From contig CM060104.1 in the NCBI GenBank assembly GCA_030522415.1, positions 19,748,325 through 19,812,324 on the forward strand: DNA of 64,000 nt. Reading direction: 5' to 3'. The position numbers were made by a program, and so were the translations under genes. This document shows positions 32,990 through 45,559 of the stretch, in pieces (within the stretch, counting starts at the first letter, position 1; every line of letters begins with the position of its first letter). The notes beneath the pieces were generated by a model. It made no database searches, was not told the DNA's origin, and saw only the letters and a program-made list of their open reading frames with translations. Origin of the DNA: Channallabes apus. Taxonomy: Eukaryota; Chordata; Actinopteri; Siluriformes; Clariidae.

Positions 32990-34592
32990 TGCGCGAGCAC
33001 ATACACCCATGTGTGTATGTGAAGCTGAAGTAAGACAAGAGAGGAGAGAATTGGGGCGCAGGCTACTGTGTAGGATGACTTTCACACACACATGCGCGCG
33101 TTTGCAGGCACAAACACACATGCACATGTGCATGCACAAACACACACACACACACTACCCTCTGTCTGGAAACTACTTTAAAAAGGAACCTCTCTAATGA
33201 CACACACTAACGGAATAATTGCTCTCTAACAGACTGAGACTTTGGAAACTGGATCTTTAATGACACTTGCTTTTGATTTATGCGCGTACACACATGTGGT
33301 CAAAATGTTATAATAAACAGTATACACGCACACGGATGTTGACTATATGAGTGGCGCAGTGTGGGAGATGATTACCCACAATCCCGCAACGTGTGAGAAA
33401 GAAGAACCATTAGCTCAGTTGTGATCATGTGACACTCGGCAGACAAAGCGCATCCGTGCTACTCGTATATCAAGCCCTCACTCATTTATCAAGTTAAAAT
33501 GTATTTTAAAAGTTTACTCGTCTTGCAAAACGTTCGCAGACCAAGTTACTCGCAATCCAAGGTTCCAATGTAGTTTAACATGAGTTCCCTCGTTTTTTAT
33601 TTTTATTTCATCGTCCTGCATATTCAGTTAGCTCTTTGTAGGTAAAAAGAAAAATTTATATTTAGGCAACTCAGCATGCTGCTACTATAGTGCAAGGAGA
33701 GAAAGCAGTTGTTGTGTAGCTCAACGCAACTTTTTTGTTGTTTTTCATCCATTTAAAAATTAATAGTACACTGTAGTTATTAGCTTTCTGCCAATCAGTC
33801 TACTCTACGTATACACGGTTAAGCCAAATGCATGTTAAATGGAATAAAACCTAAAGGATGTTTATAGCTACAATACTCAGGCACTTTGAAACTGCATAAT
33901 TTGAGGAATAAATATAATCCCTCTGATGCAGATAAAGGCAAGTCTCACTAAAGGAGCTGTTTATGTCACATACAGTAGTGAGGCCTGTCAAAGACTATAA
34001 AGTACAGTAGGTACATTAATATTGCATAGTGCAGTGCATTTTCTCAGCTCAAAGAGCATCATTATGTAACTTTTATACTAGAAGATCTACCGTCGATTAA
34101 TATTTAATCAAATTTTAATGCAGAATTCAAGTTATTCCTACAGTAGGTTCCATATAAAGTATTTCAGCTGACAAGATCTGCTTCCTCTGTGCAGCGGGGG
34201 AGTCGTGTCTCCGGCGCAGCCGAACAGACATGATCCCCAAAGCAAGAATGAAGACGCTGAAGATGACAATAATCATCGTCCTGTCATTCATAATCTGCTG
34301 GACTCCATATTACCTGTTGGGGATCTGGTACTGGTTCCAACCAGAGATGCTGAAGGTCACTCCCGAGTACGTCCACCACCTGCTCTTCGTCTTTGGTAAC
34401 CTGAACACCTGCTGTGACCCAGTGATCTACGGCTTGTACACTCCGTCTTTCCGCGCCGACCTGGTGCGATGCTGGGGATGCCGTTCAACCGGCGACTCTC
34501 CTCGCTCTCTGGAGCGTCTCTCTGCCCGTCAGGGGCCTCACAGCGCAGAGCAGGAATCCGATCCTGCCAGTGTGAAAGGAGCTGAGGGCTAA
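29629..34592 (+). CDS. gnrhr: Gonadotropin-releasing hormone receptor (non-mammalian type, with C-terminal tail), complete
   Basis: Three coding exons, 29629-30156, 32507-32708 and 34195-34592, give 375 residues of a class A GPCR. The exon break after TM4 (ASPQ) and after intracellular loop 3 start (EHKNK) match the GnRH receptor gene structure. Seen motifs: N-glycosylation sites at N4, N22 and N104; TM2 with Asp (SLAVADLMMTF); TM3 end DRQHAI (140-145); Cys116 and Cys193 for the extracellular disulphide; TM6 CWTPYYLLGIWYWF; a Pro-Glu-Tyr motif at 300-302 in extracellular loop 3, as in non-mammalian receptors; TM7 ending DPVIY (318-322); and a Ser-rich cytoplasmic tail of about 45 residues that mammalian type I receptors lack. 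It couples GnRH peptides to Gq signalling in pituitary and brain. The start ATG at 29629 is in an exon with an acceptor at 29603-29604, so the 5' leader is spliced. Which teleost paralogue it is needs a tree. Confidence 0.93.
30157..32506 (+). other. gnrhr intron 1
   Basis: 2.35 kb, flanked by CACAG|gtggg and tttttcag|TTG. Contains an (AAT)n tract (31848-31880), a short (GT)n tract (32091-32112), and no recognised transposon. Confidence 0.75.
32732..33564. mobile_element. 833-bp non-autonomous element with 16-bp perfect terminal inverted repeats
   Basis: AACCTTGGATTGCGAG (32732-32747) is the exact complement of 33549-33564. The first 150 bp are AT-rich, the middle holds a (GT)23 tract (32941-32987) and CA-rich blocks, and there is no transposase frame. 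It lies inside gnrhr intron 2, 24 bp after the donor. No clear target duplication, so the superfamily is unknown. Confidence 0.7.
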
Positions 34593-36880
34593 AATAAGAG
34601 CAAACAAACAGATTTATACCTGCGAGATCTATCGTGAAGCTGTCTACACTGAAGAAGATAAGGATGCGGATTACAAAGAAAGCATTTTTCCCCCCCAGAA
34701 ATGTAACGTAATTGAATGTAATTAAATGCCCTTGTAGAAATGTTTAATGTCAGATCAGAAATCCTGATGGCAGACGCATTGCAGCAGATACATCAGCATT
34801 AGAGCTGTGATTTCTGGCTTTTGCAATATCTTCCATTTTATAACAGCAGTGTGTTTTCTGACATTTCCTGCTACAAATCTGCGTCTCTGTGCTATTCTTC
34901 AAAAAACAAGTCTTAACATAATTTCATAGTTACATAAAAACGTAATTAAAATGAATAACCCTGCAAATCCTGCACACTGACTGATTAACAGGGATAAAGT
35001 GTGTTAAAACCTGAACCACCTTCTGCCTCTGCAGGCTTTAGCTCATTTTGAAAATGAAAAGGAAGCTCATTTCACATTGTGCCACATTGAAAGCTCGCTT
35101 AGCTCTGAATTAAATACAGAATTTTTTTTGTGCATAGATAATCTGCATGGTCTTCGGAGAGCAACAAGTACTATATTTTGTGAGTTGTGAGTTTGGTATG
35201 TTTAGCTTGTGGATTAGTGTACTGTATACAGTATATGAGACAGAGAAAGATGTTTATAGGAGTCGGTATGTGTTGAATACATCGTTGTCTGATTAGCAAT
35301 AGCACTAATCAGCAGAGCTGCTTTTAATGCAGGTAATTGTAATAGGTGCTGGTCACTGCTTTACAGAGGGTCACTGCCTGCTCAGTAACCTAATGTACAC
35401 ACTAAAGACAGTGGAACAACACTCTGAGCAAGAGGAGTTGTATGCATACAGTTTTCCCTCATCTCGTTTGTCTATAAGGGGGTATTGACCAACGATCATG
35501 ATAGACATGATAGATTAAGTAGAGAGAAAGACTGCAAAGATATAGTGTTTTCTGATACAGAATTACAAAATCAAAGATTAGAAGTACACAGTGATATCTG
35601 GACTGGGGTTTCCCTTTTTTTATTATTATTATTTTTTTTGCATTAGTAGTTATTTAATAATAATAATAATAATAATAATAATAGTAATAGAAGTAAACGG
35701 TGAGGACTAATATAAAGTAAAACAATAGGGTGAAATTGAAATTAGCATCTTCATCAGTGTTAAACTTTAATCATAAAATGGCACAGCTTTTTTTCTGCTA
35801 GCCTGTTTTGAGATACAAGACAAAGAGAGAGAAAGAGAGAGAGGCTTTTTTTTACTGCCATGTTGGAGGTACTGTGATGATGAAGTGCCTGTAACAGTCT
35901 TTTGCTTCATCTTCCTAAATGCTGTTTTAGCCAGCATGAAGGCATACAGGCAAGCGTGTAACATACTATAGACCTGGTTTAAACTGTCATGGCTACAGTA
36001 TATTCCAACATATATTACTGTATATGCGTTGTGATATAAGGTACTAATGCACATCTGACAGCAAGTAATAGAAACCAAATGAATTAAAGATTAGACTGAT
36101 GCAATAAAGAATTACACATGAGAAGAATGTGATGAAATCCTGTGCATTGAGTCAGTAATGAGCAATATGGCATGACATGCTTTTGTAATACAAAAAGTGC
36201 ATTTAAGTGTATATCCATGCACACAAATACTGTACATACACAGAAAATATCTCTTAGTTTTGAGAATGTCACAGGACGCTGTATAATCCTGATTAAAGGC
36301 AACTGAATAGCTTATCTAAATTAATTAATAAATGTATTTACAGACTTGAGTCAACAAATGTCCCTGTATGTAATAAATTAGGGAAATCAGCGAGTCTCTA
36401 AAGCATGTCAGTATCATTCAGGATTGAGATATCACCAGAAAGTATCCCACATTCTTTCATGCATTTTACCAGCATACTCACACAGGCCCTACAGAGAACA
36501 CACACAGTGTCTGCCTCTGTAGAAAGGTCTCCAGGGTCCTGCTAGCTGCCATGGCAACACTTCAAGTCCATGCTGCTGGTGTGATGAAGATGACTGGATG
36601 GTGTGGCCAAAGGAAAAGCAATTAATGCATGCCACCTTGTATTTTGAACGTCTAACTCTGGATCGGATGTGATAATGTTTTTTAGACTTGCAGTGAGACC
36701 AGCAGTGTAATCTCAATACACCTGTTAAATATTTAATGCATTTTTAAATTTATTGTTTTAAAAAATGGCCTTCATTCATGAAAAGTTCCGAATGGCCATG
36801 CAGGTTTGTCTATACCCATGACATAACAACCTTTAAAGCTTGTCTATGCAGAAGAGTTACTTTCCTTAAAGTAATCAGTG
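34593..36880. other. gnrhr downstream flank
   Basis: Follows the gnrhr stop codon. Holds the expected 3' UTR, with (AAT)n at 35657-35682 and a purine-rich GAGAGA tract at 35822-35845. No further gene or transposon recognised; several AATAAA occur, none clearly decisive. Confidence 0.45.
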
Positions 36881-36882
36881 AG

Positions 36883-37062
36883 CATTTACATTTAGGCATT
36901 TGGCAGACGACTTACATTTTTATCTCATTACACATCTGAGCAGTTGAGGGTTAAGGGCCTTGCTCAAGGGCCCAACAGTGGCAACTTGGTGGTTGTGGGG
37001 TTTGAACCTGGGATCTTCCAAACCGTAGTCCAATGCCTTAACCACTGAGCTACCCCTGGCCC
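36883..37062 (-). mobile_element. V-SINE-like SINE
   Basis: Nearly identical to the copy at 21464 (shared ATCTGAGCAGTTGAGGGTTA and CAATGCCTTAACCACTGAGC), with a short deletion in the core near 36908. Confidence 0.85.
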
Positions 37063-37064
37063 AC

Positions 37065-38920
37065 TGAGCTACTGAGAGCAGCAGTTCAAAAAGATGCAGT
37101 TACAGTACATGTCTTGGATGACGCATGTGTTAAACTATAGTGGTAGAAAAGAACTAGCAAGTGGTTGGGAATTAGCAAATCTTCTGTTACTTACCAAAGT
37201 CAGTTGTGCCTCACAAAAAATGCACCACCACATTACAGATTATTTATCATAGTTAACAGTATTGATTATGTTAATTTCTGTAAAAACACCCTCCTTTATT
37301 CCCTTAAAACCTTCCTTAGTGCTTGTTGCCAAAAAGCTCTGGTTCTCCAGGTTCTCACATACAGTATGTGGTTAGACTGAAGAACATTCTATTCCAATTA
37401 TCTGGTATCTGATTGAAGATCTAGACACTTGAGACCCCAAAATGTTACCTTCTTCTGCAAAATATGTAATCATGATCTTTAGAGAAACAGTTCCATACTG
37501 TATGTAGAAACAGTGCGCCTTTGTCTTCATCAGCGCTCATATTTTTTCCTCTCATTTCTCCATTTATCATGACACTTAATCATTTGTAGCCTGTTGCACA
37601 ATTTACTCGCTTTCATAACACATGCATGAATTAGGATTTCATCTTGGCAGGAAGTCAGGTACAGGCGCATGTGTAAGTATACATGCCTTTATTAAGTGGA
37701 ACTAACAAGACAGCTACATGAATCAGGATCAAGGTCAAGGCCCAATCAATATACAACATGAAGTAGGTCAGGCAAGAGCAAGACGAGAAAACCAGGAACA
37801 AAGAGACAATCAATAAATAAAGATGGCTGTGAGTTGTAGGCGATGTGTGTAGGGTGCGCTGTACATTGAAAGTTTAAATTTGACAAGGTTTCCTGTGTGG
37901 ACATCATAAGTATGACGTTTATAAAGTACAAGGGATGGGAGATTACTACCTTACAGCTGCTTCAAAAATCACTGCTCACTGTTTATTCATAAATTATATT
38001 TATTCATATATAATTTCATAATTTCATTTGCTTGAATTCATGCTCGTTTCTACACAACTGTGATGAATAAGGGCCAGAGTGTGAATGATCTAAGGCTCAT
38101 GCTTCTAAATTTGGTTCCTTGGAAGGCAAGAAGGTCCAAACATAGAAGGCTTCTAGATCATAAATTATTCACTTCCCGTACAAAACTAAACCAACTGGGA
38201 TTCTCAGGTGAGGATGAAAGCACTGAGCAAATGGCTCTGTCTGTTGTAAAAAAAATAATAAATCGCTAATTAAAATTTTAGATATTACACTAATTTAAAA
38301 TTTATTGCTCGTTAAGTTTTAATGAAAATCTGTCTTTGGCATTTTTCAGTTGAATCACTTGAGCAGGGAATGCTGAAGGATTTTTTTTTATCACTCCTCC
38401 AGGTACCTCTGAGGCAAGCCAGAGGCTATTGGAAGGAGCTGCACTGGGTCTTTGGCTATTTAAACATTTTATTGGCTTTAAGAGGATATTTTAAATCCCT
38501 CATTTACCATTTTTGGTATTGTCTGGGGGTTTACTTTTGATTGATTGATTGATTGATTGATTTGAAGCTGGCAGCTGAGCAAGAACATATCAAGTAGATG
38601 CATTTATCACAGCCCCTGATGTCTGAAATTAAAGCTTATGGGTCTCAGTGTAATTGTAAAAGTTCTCCAGCAGCCAACAAGTCATAATTTGTAAATTTCT
38701 AATCAATTTCTGTTACGCACATAAAGATTTTGTACTTATCAAGTGTACATGCTTACAATTTTGTTTCCTAATAGGAATACTGGTTTACTTTAGAAGCTTA
38801 CTCAACTTATGGAACTTATGGAAATTATATTTGGCTTTTATACAATTTTACACTAATTCTTTAAAACATTAATAACAGTAACTATGAGAATGCTGAGAGT
38901 GACTTGCGCACGGATGGTGG
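37065..38920. other. Intergenic DNA, no gene recognised
   Basis: Contains a short (ATTG)n tract at 38539-38562 and short ORFs with no recognised domain. A 69-codon frame at 38060-38269 (start MMNKGQSVNDLRLMLL) is unrecognised and lacks splice or promoter support. Confidence 0.35.
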
Positions 38921-38924
38921 TTCT

Positions 38925-39255
38925 GTGAATAAAAGAGACATTCAAGTCAATGTGGGACTTTAACTTTCACATGAATGAAGCTGTAAGACTGATTGATGCT
39001 TACTGTACAGAAGACTTCAAGCACAGTACGGTGATGATTCTCCTAGGCACAGTTAAATATTTAAAATGGTGCAAACATTTTAAAAATCCATGAATGACAA
39101 TCCCTTGATGGTGTCCAAGCACTCGTGAAATGCTGAGATAAGTGCATTAGTGTAGCAGGGGATATTATTTAGGGAAATAAAGTTGAGTAGTTTTTACTCT
39201 AATAACTGTGTTTTGCACAATCAAAAGTCCCAGTTTGACTTGAACAGCCCTCATA
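38925..39255 (+). mobile_element. mariner-like relic, second copy of the 28900 family
   Basis: GTGCATTAGTGTAGCAGGGG and GCACAATCAAAAGTCCCAGT match 29245-29345 in order and spacing, followed by TTGACTTGAACAGCCCTCAT, a probable terminus. No coding frame remains. Confidence 0.65.
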
Positions 39256-39659
39256 CTGTACCTGTATTCCTGACATTTCTTCATTCAGCACAATGTCATA
39301 ACATGTAAAATAATATAATTACTGAAACGCCAAGTGTCTTTATTCTCAGTGCACAAGAGGTACACTAAAGCCTACCTAGGCCACACGGGACTTAGTTATG
39401 CCTACAGCAATGTGTTGTGAGTTGTGAGTAACAGTTTTGTACTTTTAATTGAGAAAGTGAAGACATATGTATATATGGCAAATAAAATGTATGCATTGCT
39501 GATGTATTTTTTGTTAGAAAATGTCACTATTGTGTTTTATAGTCTGTAAACCACAAAAGTAGTTCATTTTGGCATAATAAAGAACTCAAAGGGATTTCTG
39601 TGTTTGGTGCATTCGATATACAGTATCTAGTGTATACAGTATATACAGTAGCAAAGAGC

Positions 39660-40240
39660 ACTTTATTATGAAACCACACATACTAATACAAGGTATGGTT
39701 CCCACTGGCTCTGCATTGCATCATCCAATTCCTGCAGATTTTTCATGTGCCTTTTCAAGTTCACGTAACCAGTTTGAGATGACATTTTCTCTGTGACATG
39801 GTGCATTATTATGCCGGATGTAGTCAATAGTAGTTGGTAAATTGAAACCATGAAGGGATACACATGGTCAGCAACAATACTCAAATAGACTGTGGCGTTT
39901 AGGTGATAACTGGTTGGTATGCCCAGAAAACATTCCCCACGCCATTACGCTACCTTCACCAGCCTGCACTGCTCGGTCCATTAATTCCGACTACACTTTT
40001 CTAGTCATCAACTGACAAGTTTTGGTAATCCTGTGCCCACACCAGCTTTAAACTTCTGTTGTTGGCTGACAGAAGTCTAGCTCAAGTAATCATCTGCCTT
40101 TCTCCAGATTTAAGATATTGTGCCTTCTGAAATGCTTTGCTGCACACCACAGTTGTACTCAGCGCTTATCTGACTTACTACTGTAGCTCAGACATCAATG
40201 TTTAGTAACTCTAGATTCATACAGTATATTAGCACAAGGT
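39660..40240 (-). mobile_element. Tc1-like relic (3600 family)
   Basis: The complement of TGTGACATGGTGCATTATTA, ACACATGGTCAGCAACAATA and GGTTCCCACTGGCTCTGCAT reproduces the transposase 3' half of the family at 3600, in opposite orientation. Confidence 0.7.
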
Positions 40241-40804
40241 TTTTCTGCTTCAAGGTTGTAAAAGGTGATATTTTTTTGTTATTTTGCTCCTTTGCTAGTC
40301 ATTGTTAAGATAACGACTCATTAATGTTACATCTTAATGATTAATATTAATAATGTACTTTAAACATCTTTTCATAAAATCTGTATTTTATTGAATGCCT
40401 GGAATATGGTTAAATACTGTATGTGTTAAATTCATGTGTAATGTTTTTTTTGTATCACTATCGCATATGACACATTAATAAATACTGTTTCAATTTACTG
40501 TTCCAATTTATCATTTTTTTTAAATACTCAACCTACTCACAATAATTGGTTATACAGATCTCTCTAACATATATCTAACATAAAATCAATGCAATCTACC
40601 ATACTGCTTGCTGAAGATCACATAAAACTGAACAACTTAAAAACACCAAGAACTCAATATGCTTAATTTCTGCTGTATTTGACATATGCAGTTGTGCCAT
40701 GTTCAATGACTTACATATGTGTAATATTGCACGATTTGACTGAGGACAAAGTAACATTAGTATAAATATTATTATTGATCCTGAGAAATCACCTACAGAG
40801 CAGT

Positions 40805-41470
40805 GAAGAGTTGTACAGTCTTATTGCCACATGGATTTCCTGTGACACTCAGTTCTGCATTTAGAGGCGATGAGTCTATTGCTGCATGTACTCCGATGGC
40901 CCATCATGGAGGCATGCATGGGGTGAGAGGGGTTGTCCGTGATACCGAGAAGCTTTTTTAGCATTCTCCTCTCAGTCACCTCTGCCAGGTTCTCCAGACT
41001 GACACCCAGGACAGCACCAGCCTTTTTAATCATCTTGTTCAGCCTGTTTGCATCAGCTGTCTTCACCCCACTGCCCCAGCGCACAGCAGCAATGTGATGT
41101 TAAGCTGTAAATGGTTTAGCTTACTCCACTCAACAAAGCTGTCCACCACACTCCTGTATTCCTCCTCCTGTCCATCCCTGATACAGGCCACAATGGCAGA
41201 ATCATCAGAGAATTTCTGCAGGTGACATGACTGAGACTTGTACTGTACCTGAAATCAGACGTGTAGAGGGTGAGGGGAATGGTGATAGGACGGTCCCCTG
41301 TGGTGCACCCGTACTGCTCAGGATGTTATCAGAGCAGCAGCTCTTCAGCCAGACATGCTGTGGTCAATCTGTTAAATAGTCCGTAATCCAAGCTACCAGT
41401 GAGCCGTCCACCTGCATTTCTGTAAGCTTATTCTTCAGCAGTGATGGTCTGATCGTGTTAAAAGCTTCGG
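40805..41470 (-). mobile_element. LINE relic (CR1/L2-type reverse transcriptase 3' part)
   Basis: Minus-strand frame 41084-40821 reads MRWGSGVKTADANRLNKMIK and KLLGITDNPSHPMHA, the C-terminal region of fish LINE ORF2 proteins. Upstream (41100-41460) broken frames correspond to RT segments such as FSDDSAIVACIRDGQ and the TGTPQGT-like region near 41300. Clade assigned from memory. Confidence 0.7.
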
Positions 41471-42420
41471 CTCTCCATAAATTTTCTATAGGATTATGGT
41501 CTGATTTTTCTTGAGCCACTCCTGTGTTGCCTTGGCAATATGTTTTGAGTCATTGTCACGCTGGAAGACCCATCCACGACCCATCTTCAGGAGGTTCTCG
41601 TCCAAAGTGTTACAATTACAATACATGGCCCGTCCATTAACCCCACAATGCAGCAAAGTCAGTCTGTACCTTTAGCATGAAACCAGTCCTAAAGCATGAT
41701 GTTTCCACCTCCGTGTTTGACTGTAGGGATGGTGTTCTTGGGGTCATTGTCAGCATTTTTTCCCTCTAAAAACATAGTGTCAAGTTGATGCCAAAGAGCT
41801 CAATTTTGGCCTCACTTTATCCCAATCCTTCTGTTCATTGGCAAACTTCAGATGGGCCTGTACATGTGCATTCTTGAGTAGGGGGAGCTTGCACTGATTA
41901 CAATACTTGGCGGCATATCATGTTACCAATGTTTTGTTTGGTGACTGTGATCCCAACTGCCTTGAGATCATTCATAAGTCTCCCTTGTAGTCCTGCACTG
42001 ATCTCACATTTTTCTCATGAGTTCTTGATATTCTTACGCCATGAGGTGAAATCTTGCATGGAGCTCCAGACTGAGGGCGATTGGTGGTTACTTTGTATTT
42101 CTTCCATTTGCAAATAATCACTCCAACAGCTGTCTCCTTTTCACCAAGCTTCTAGCTCATGGTCTTGTAGCCCATTCCAACCTGTTTGGTCTTGCCGATA
42201 TTGATGAGATTTGAATGGAAGATCATTGAATGGAAGAAATTCTGCGGTCAGGTGGCTTTTATACACATAACGCGCTGTTGTTAGGAGCTCCTTCTTAAAT
42301 TAATATGTGCACCATATGAGCACATAACCAGTCTGTGGGAGCCAGAATTATTGTTGGTTGCTTGGGATCAAATATTTATTTCCCTCACTGAAATGCAAAT
42401 CGATTTATAACATTTGTATT
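41470..42420 (-). mobile_element. Tc1-like relic, left member of an inverted pair
   Basis: The complement of GTTTTGAGTCATTGTCACGC, CATGATGTTTCCACCTCCGT and GTAGGGATGGTGTTCTTGGG is Tc1 transposase coding sequence; the right part (42355-42400, TTTATTTCCCTCACTGAAA) is terminal-repeat-like. Multiple frameshifts. Confidence 0.75.
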
Positions 42421-42423
42421 ATG

Positions 42424-42876
42424 TGCCAAAGAACACCATCCCTATTGTGAAGCATGGGGGTGGAAACATCATGCTTTAGGGCTGTTTTAATGCAAAGAGA
42501 CCAGGACGACTGATCCGTGTAAAGAAATGAATGAATGGGGCCATGTATTGTGAGATTTTGAGTGAAAACCTGCTTCCATCAGCAAGGGCATTGAAGATGG
42601 AACGTGGCTGGGTCTTTCAGCATGACAATGATCCCAAATACACGCCCGGGCAACGAAGGAGTGACTTCGTAGGAAGCATTTCATGGTCCTGGAATGGCCT
42701 AGCCAGTCTCCAGATCTCAACCCCATAGAAAATCTTTGGAGGGAGAAGAAAGTCTTATTTTGTCTCTCATAGTTGAGGTATACCTATGATGAGAATTACA
42801 GGCCTCTCTCATCTTTTTAAGTGGGAGAACTTGCACAATTAGTGGCTGACTAAATACTTTTTTGCCCCACTATATA
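42424..42876 (+). mobile_element. Tc1-like relic, right member of an inverted pair
   Basis: Same type of family, opposite strand: AACACCATCCCTATTGTGAA, GTCTTTCAGCATGACAATGA (second catalytic Asp, FQHDND), then CCAGATCTCAACCCCATAGA (third motif, NPIE) and the end TACTTTTTTGCCCCACTATA. Frames are broken. It lacks the N-terminal half. Confidence 0.75.
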
Positions 42877-42879
42877 TCC

Positions 42880-43045
42880 TTTTTATTTGCTTATCCAGTA
42901 CATTGCAGCTCACACAAGCGCACACTCACTAACACATTACAGGGGAATCTAGAAGTGGAAATTTCACTGTCTTTGGACTGTGGGAGGAAACCCTGGAAGT
43001 GTGAGGCCACAGTGCTAAACACTATGGCACTGTGCCTTAATTCCC
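42880..43045 (-). mobile_element. Old copy of the 5216-type SINE
   Basis: GTCTTTGGACTGTGGGAGGA and the order of TTTGCTTATCCAGTACATTG and CACTCACTAACACATTACAG match the complement of the SINE at 5216, strongly diverged. Confidence 0.55.
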
Positions 43046-43049
43046 AGAA

Positions 43050-44270
43050 AAGAAGGAGTTAAAGGTTTTCACAAATGTTTCACTGTCTGGTCTGTGATAT
43101 CAAAATGTGCAGAATACAGAGGATAGTGTGTTTGTGTGAATTGAGCTCCTGAATCATGCTTTATTCATATCTAATATTTCAAAGTGTCATTTTCCCCTTT
43201 AAATTATTACATTCGAAGGCTATAAAATATGAACTATTCGCTTGCCCTGTTGGTCTGTATGTGCCTCTCTGGACCATGATGAAGGCTCTCGCTGCAGTAA
43301 ACAGTGTGCAGTGATATTCAGACTTGCTGCAGTCTCCTGGGACACCACAGGTCTCATGTCTCCAGATTGCACCATCAATCCTGATTATACTACTGTCCTA
43401 TCAGAAAGGCAAATCCACACACAGGCTATCAGCCAACATGAAGCTCTTATAGAAGACAAAGGCATGATAAAAGTACAAACATGAGTTTATATACTGGACA
43501 TGGAAATGATTATACATAATATGCTGAAAATGTTTAAATGGTGAAAAGGTATACAATTAGAATGATAATGGGCAACCTTAATCTATCAAACATATGATGA
43601 AAATTATTTTAAAAAATTAAGAATTACAGACTTTATATATAAAAAATTTTCACAATTTCAACTGTGAAGCAAACGAAAGGAAATAGTATTGAGACATATT
43701 TGTTTTTTTGTTTTGTACTGTTTTACACAAGGTCAATGTTTTGACTGTATGAAAGCTACTCAGCTGAAAATGAAAAAGAAGAAGGGAATCCTATTTTACT
43801 TGAAACATGTCCTTATACATTCCTATATGGAGACTGAGTCTGAGATTGCATACAGCACTCATCCTGCCGGCTTTTGTCTACAGCTAAATCATAAGCAAGG
43901 TGAAATTCAGTATACCTAGATTTCAAAAGTACATCACCTGTAAGTACACACAGATTTACACGTCATAAAAGTGAACAAAAAGCATGCATGTGTTTATGAA
44001 CTTACATTAAGGCAAGTTTAAAAAAAATTAACTGATAGGGGGGAAGAAAAATACAGTACCATGAATCAACTAAATTTGTACTTAGTTGCAAAGCTGCTTT
44101 TCAAATTACTCCATTAACGTCAGTAAGATTCAAGACAGATTCAGTAGATGCAATAACTTTTCTTGAGTTATTTAGAGTTATTTAGGCATGTCCTTGTGTG
44201 TTGTTCTAGCCATCATACAAGAACGCCTTTCTTTTTCCAAACATGACAAGCTGAATTCATGCCAAGGAGT
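43050..44270. other. Intergenic DNA, no gene recognised
   Basis: Short ORFs only (43242-43484, 43689-43919), neither with recognisable domains. Confidence 0.35.
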
Positions 44271-44280
44271 CTTTATTTTA

Positions 44281-44650
44281 TACAGCTGAAGTTTACATAC
44301 ACCATACACCTCTCCTTACTGAGCAGTATGATGGCTGTGTGCTCACATGGTGGTTATACTTGCATAGTATTGTTTGTACATATGGTTATGGTACCTTCAG
44401 GCATTTGGAATTTGTTTCAAAGGATGAACCAGACTTGAGGAATTCCATGAATAGACTTAGGCAGAGGTAAGTTTTGGTCTTGCTTTCCTGGGAAGGTCTT
44501 TATGAGAGCCAGTTTCATCCTGGTGCTTTTGCAAATGCTTTGACAATACTGTTCTTGCAAGAACTATTCCAGAACAGCTGACCTTCGTGTCTTAAAATAA
44601 CAGCAGACTGTTATTGTGGTTAGTGTTGTAACTTAATTCATTAATTCTAT
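44281..44650 (-). mobile_element. Two abutting Tc1-like fragments (Sleeping-Beauty-like and 59.6-kb type)
   Basis: 44281-44430 starts with CAGCTGAAGTTTACATACAC, like the terminus of salmonid-type Tc1 elements, joined directly to the complement of transposase HTH-region sequence (minus-strand CCATATGTACAAACAATACT). 44450-44600 is the complement of the family at 59645 (GGAAGGTCTTTATGAGAGCC, TTCCAGAACAGCTGA). Both are deleted relics. Confidence 0.6.
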
Positions 44651-44654
44651 ATTT

Positions 44655-45555
44655 AGTTTCATTGTCTTGAAATGTCCAGTATTCTTCTAAAATATAGAAA
44701 ATAAATCCAAACTTGTCCCTTATGCAAAGAAAATACATTTCTCTATACAATACAGTATATTAACTGTCAATATATAAAATGTTTTGATCTACTGGTAAAT
44801 TGAAAATATTTTATAATGTTAATAGTCCTCATTCCTACACTAATTGATACTAACTAATAATTAACAGAAAAAAAGATATTCATATTCAAAAATATATTCA
44901 CAAGCACTAATTTCCTATGTACTGTACTGTATGGAAATGTATTATTTAATATATTGCAATATATTTTACAATATATTGTCATATTTTTTCCATAAGTGTG
45001 TTTAATCTTTTTAAGTGGTACTTTATATTGCAAAGAGATATATATATTGTAAATTTCCCACAATGCTGGTCTTATGTTACTTTGCACCACATTTAGATTA
45101 TGTCTCTCAAAAAGAGAACAGCAACAGCTTCATGGCCTTTACAAAATTGTGGCTTATTATTGTACTAAAGAGTACAACTACTAATGGATTGCAGGGATTT
45201 TGATCTGGCCATGAAGAAAGTGAAATATCTGTGTGGAAATCCATATCGATTATTTCTGGCTGCAGTTCATTGTGGCAGCGGTATTTCTATTTTTGTAGCA
45301 CTCAGTAATAGATAGGCATGCGTCTGTAGAATGTGGGTGTTTACTTTTTGTGGCAGACTGCAGACCCTGCTGCATTGTGTCCCCACACCCTCCATGAGTC
45401 ATGCACTGATTTATCGGGCTGTTTTTACCATTTCATTGTGTTCTAAAAAAAAAAAAAAAAGGGAAAAAAACTGCTTGTCCACAGCTTTAAGAAGAATCAT
45501 TTCTACCTGCAGCCAGTGGGTTCTGTAATGAGTCCCTGCAAGGCTGCTGTAGTGT
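44655..45555. other. Intergenic DNA, no gene recognised
   Basis: AT-rich; a poly(A) run at 45446-45461. Nothing assigned. Confidence 0.35.
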
Positions 45556-45559
45556 CGGC

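Noticed and set aside
43242..43484. 80-codon ORF as a possible small gene
   Set aside because: No domain, no splice-site support, no homology recognised.
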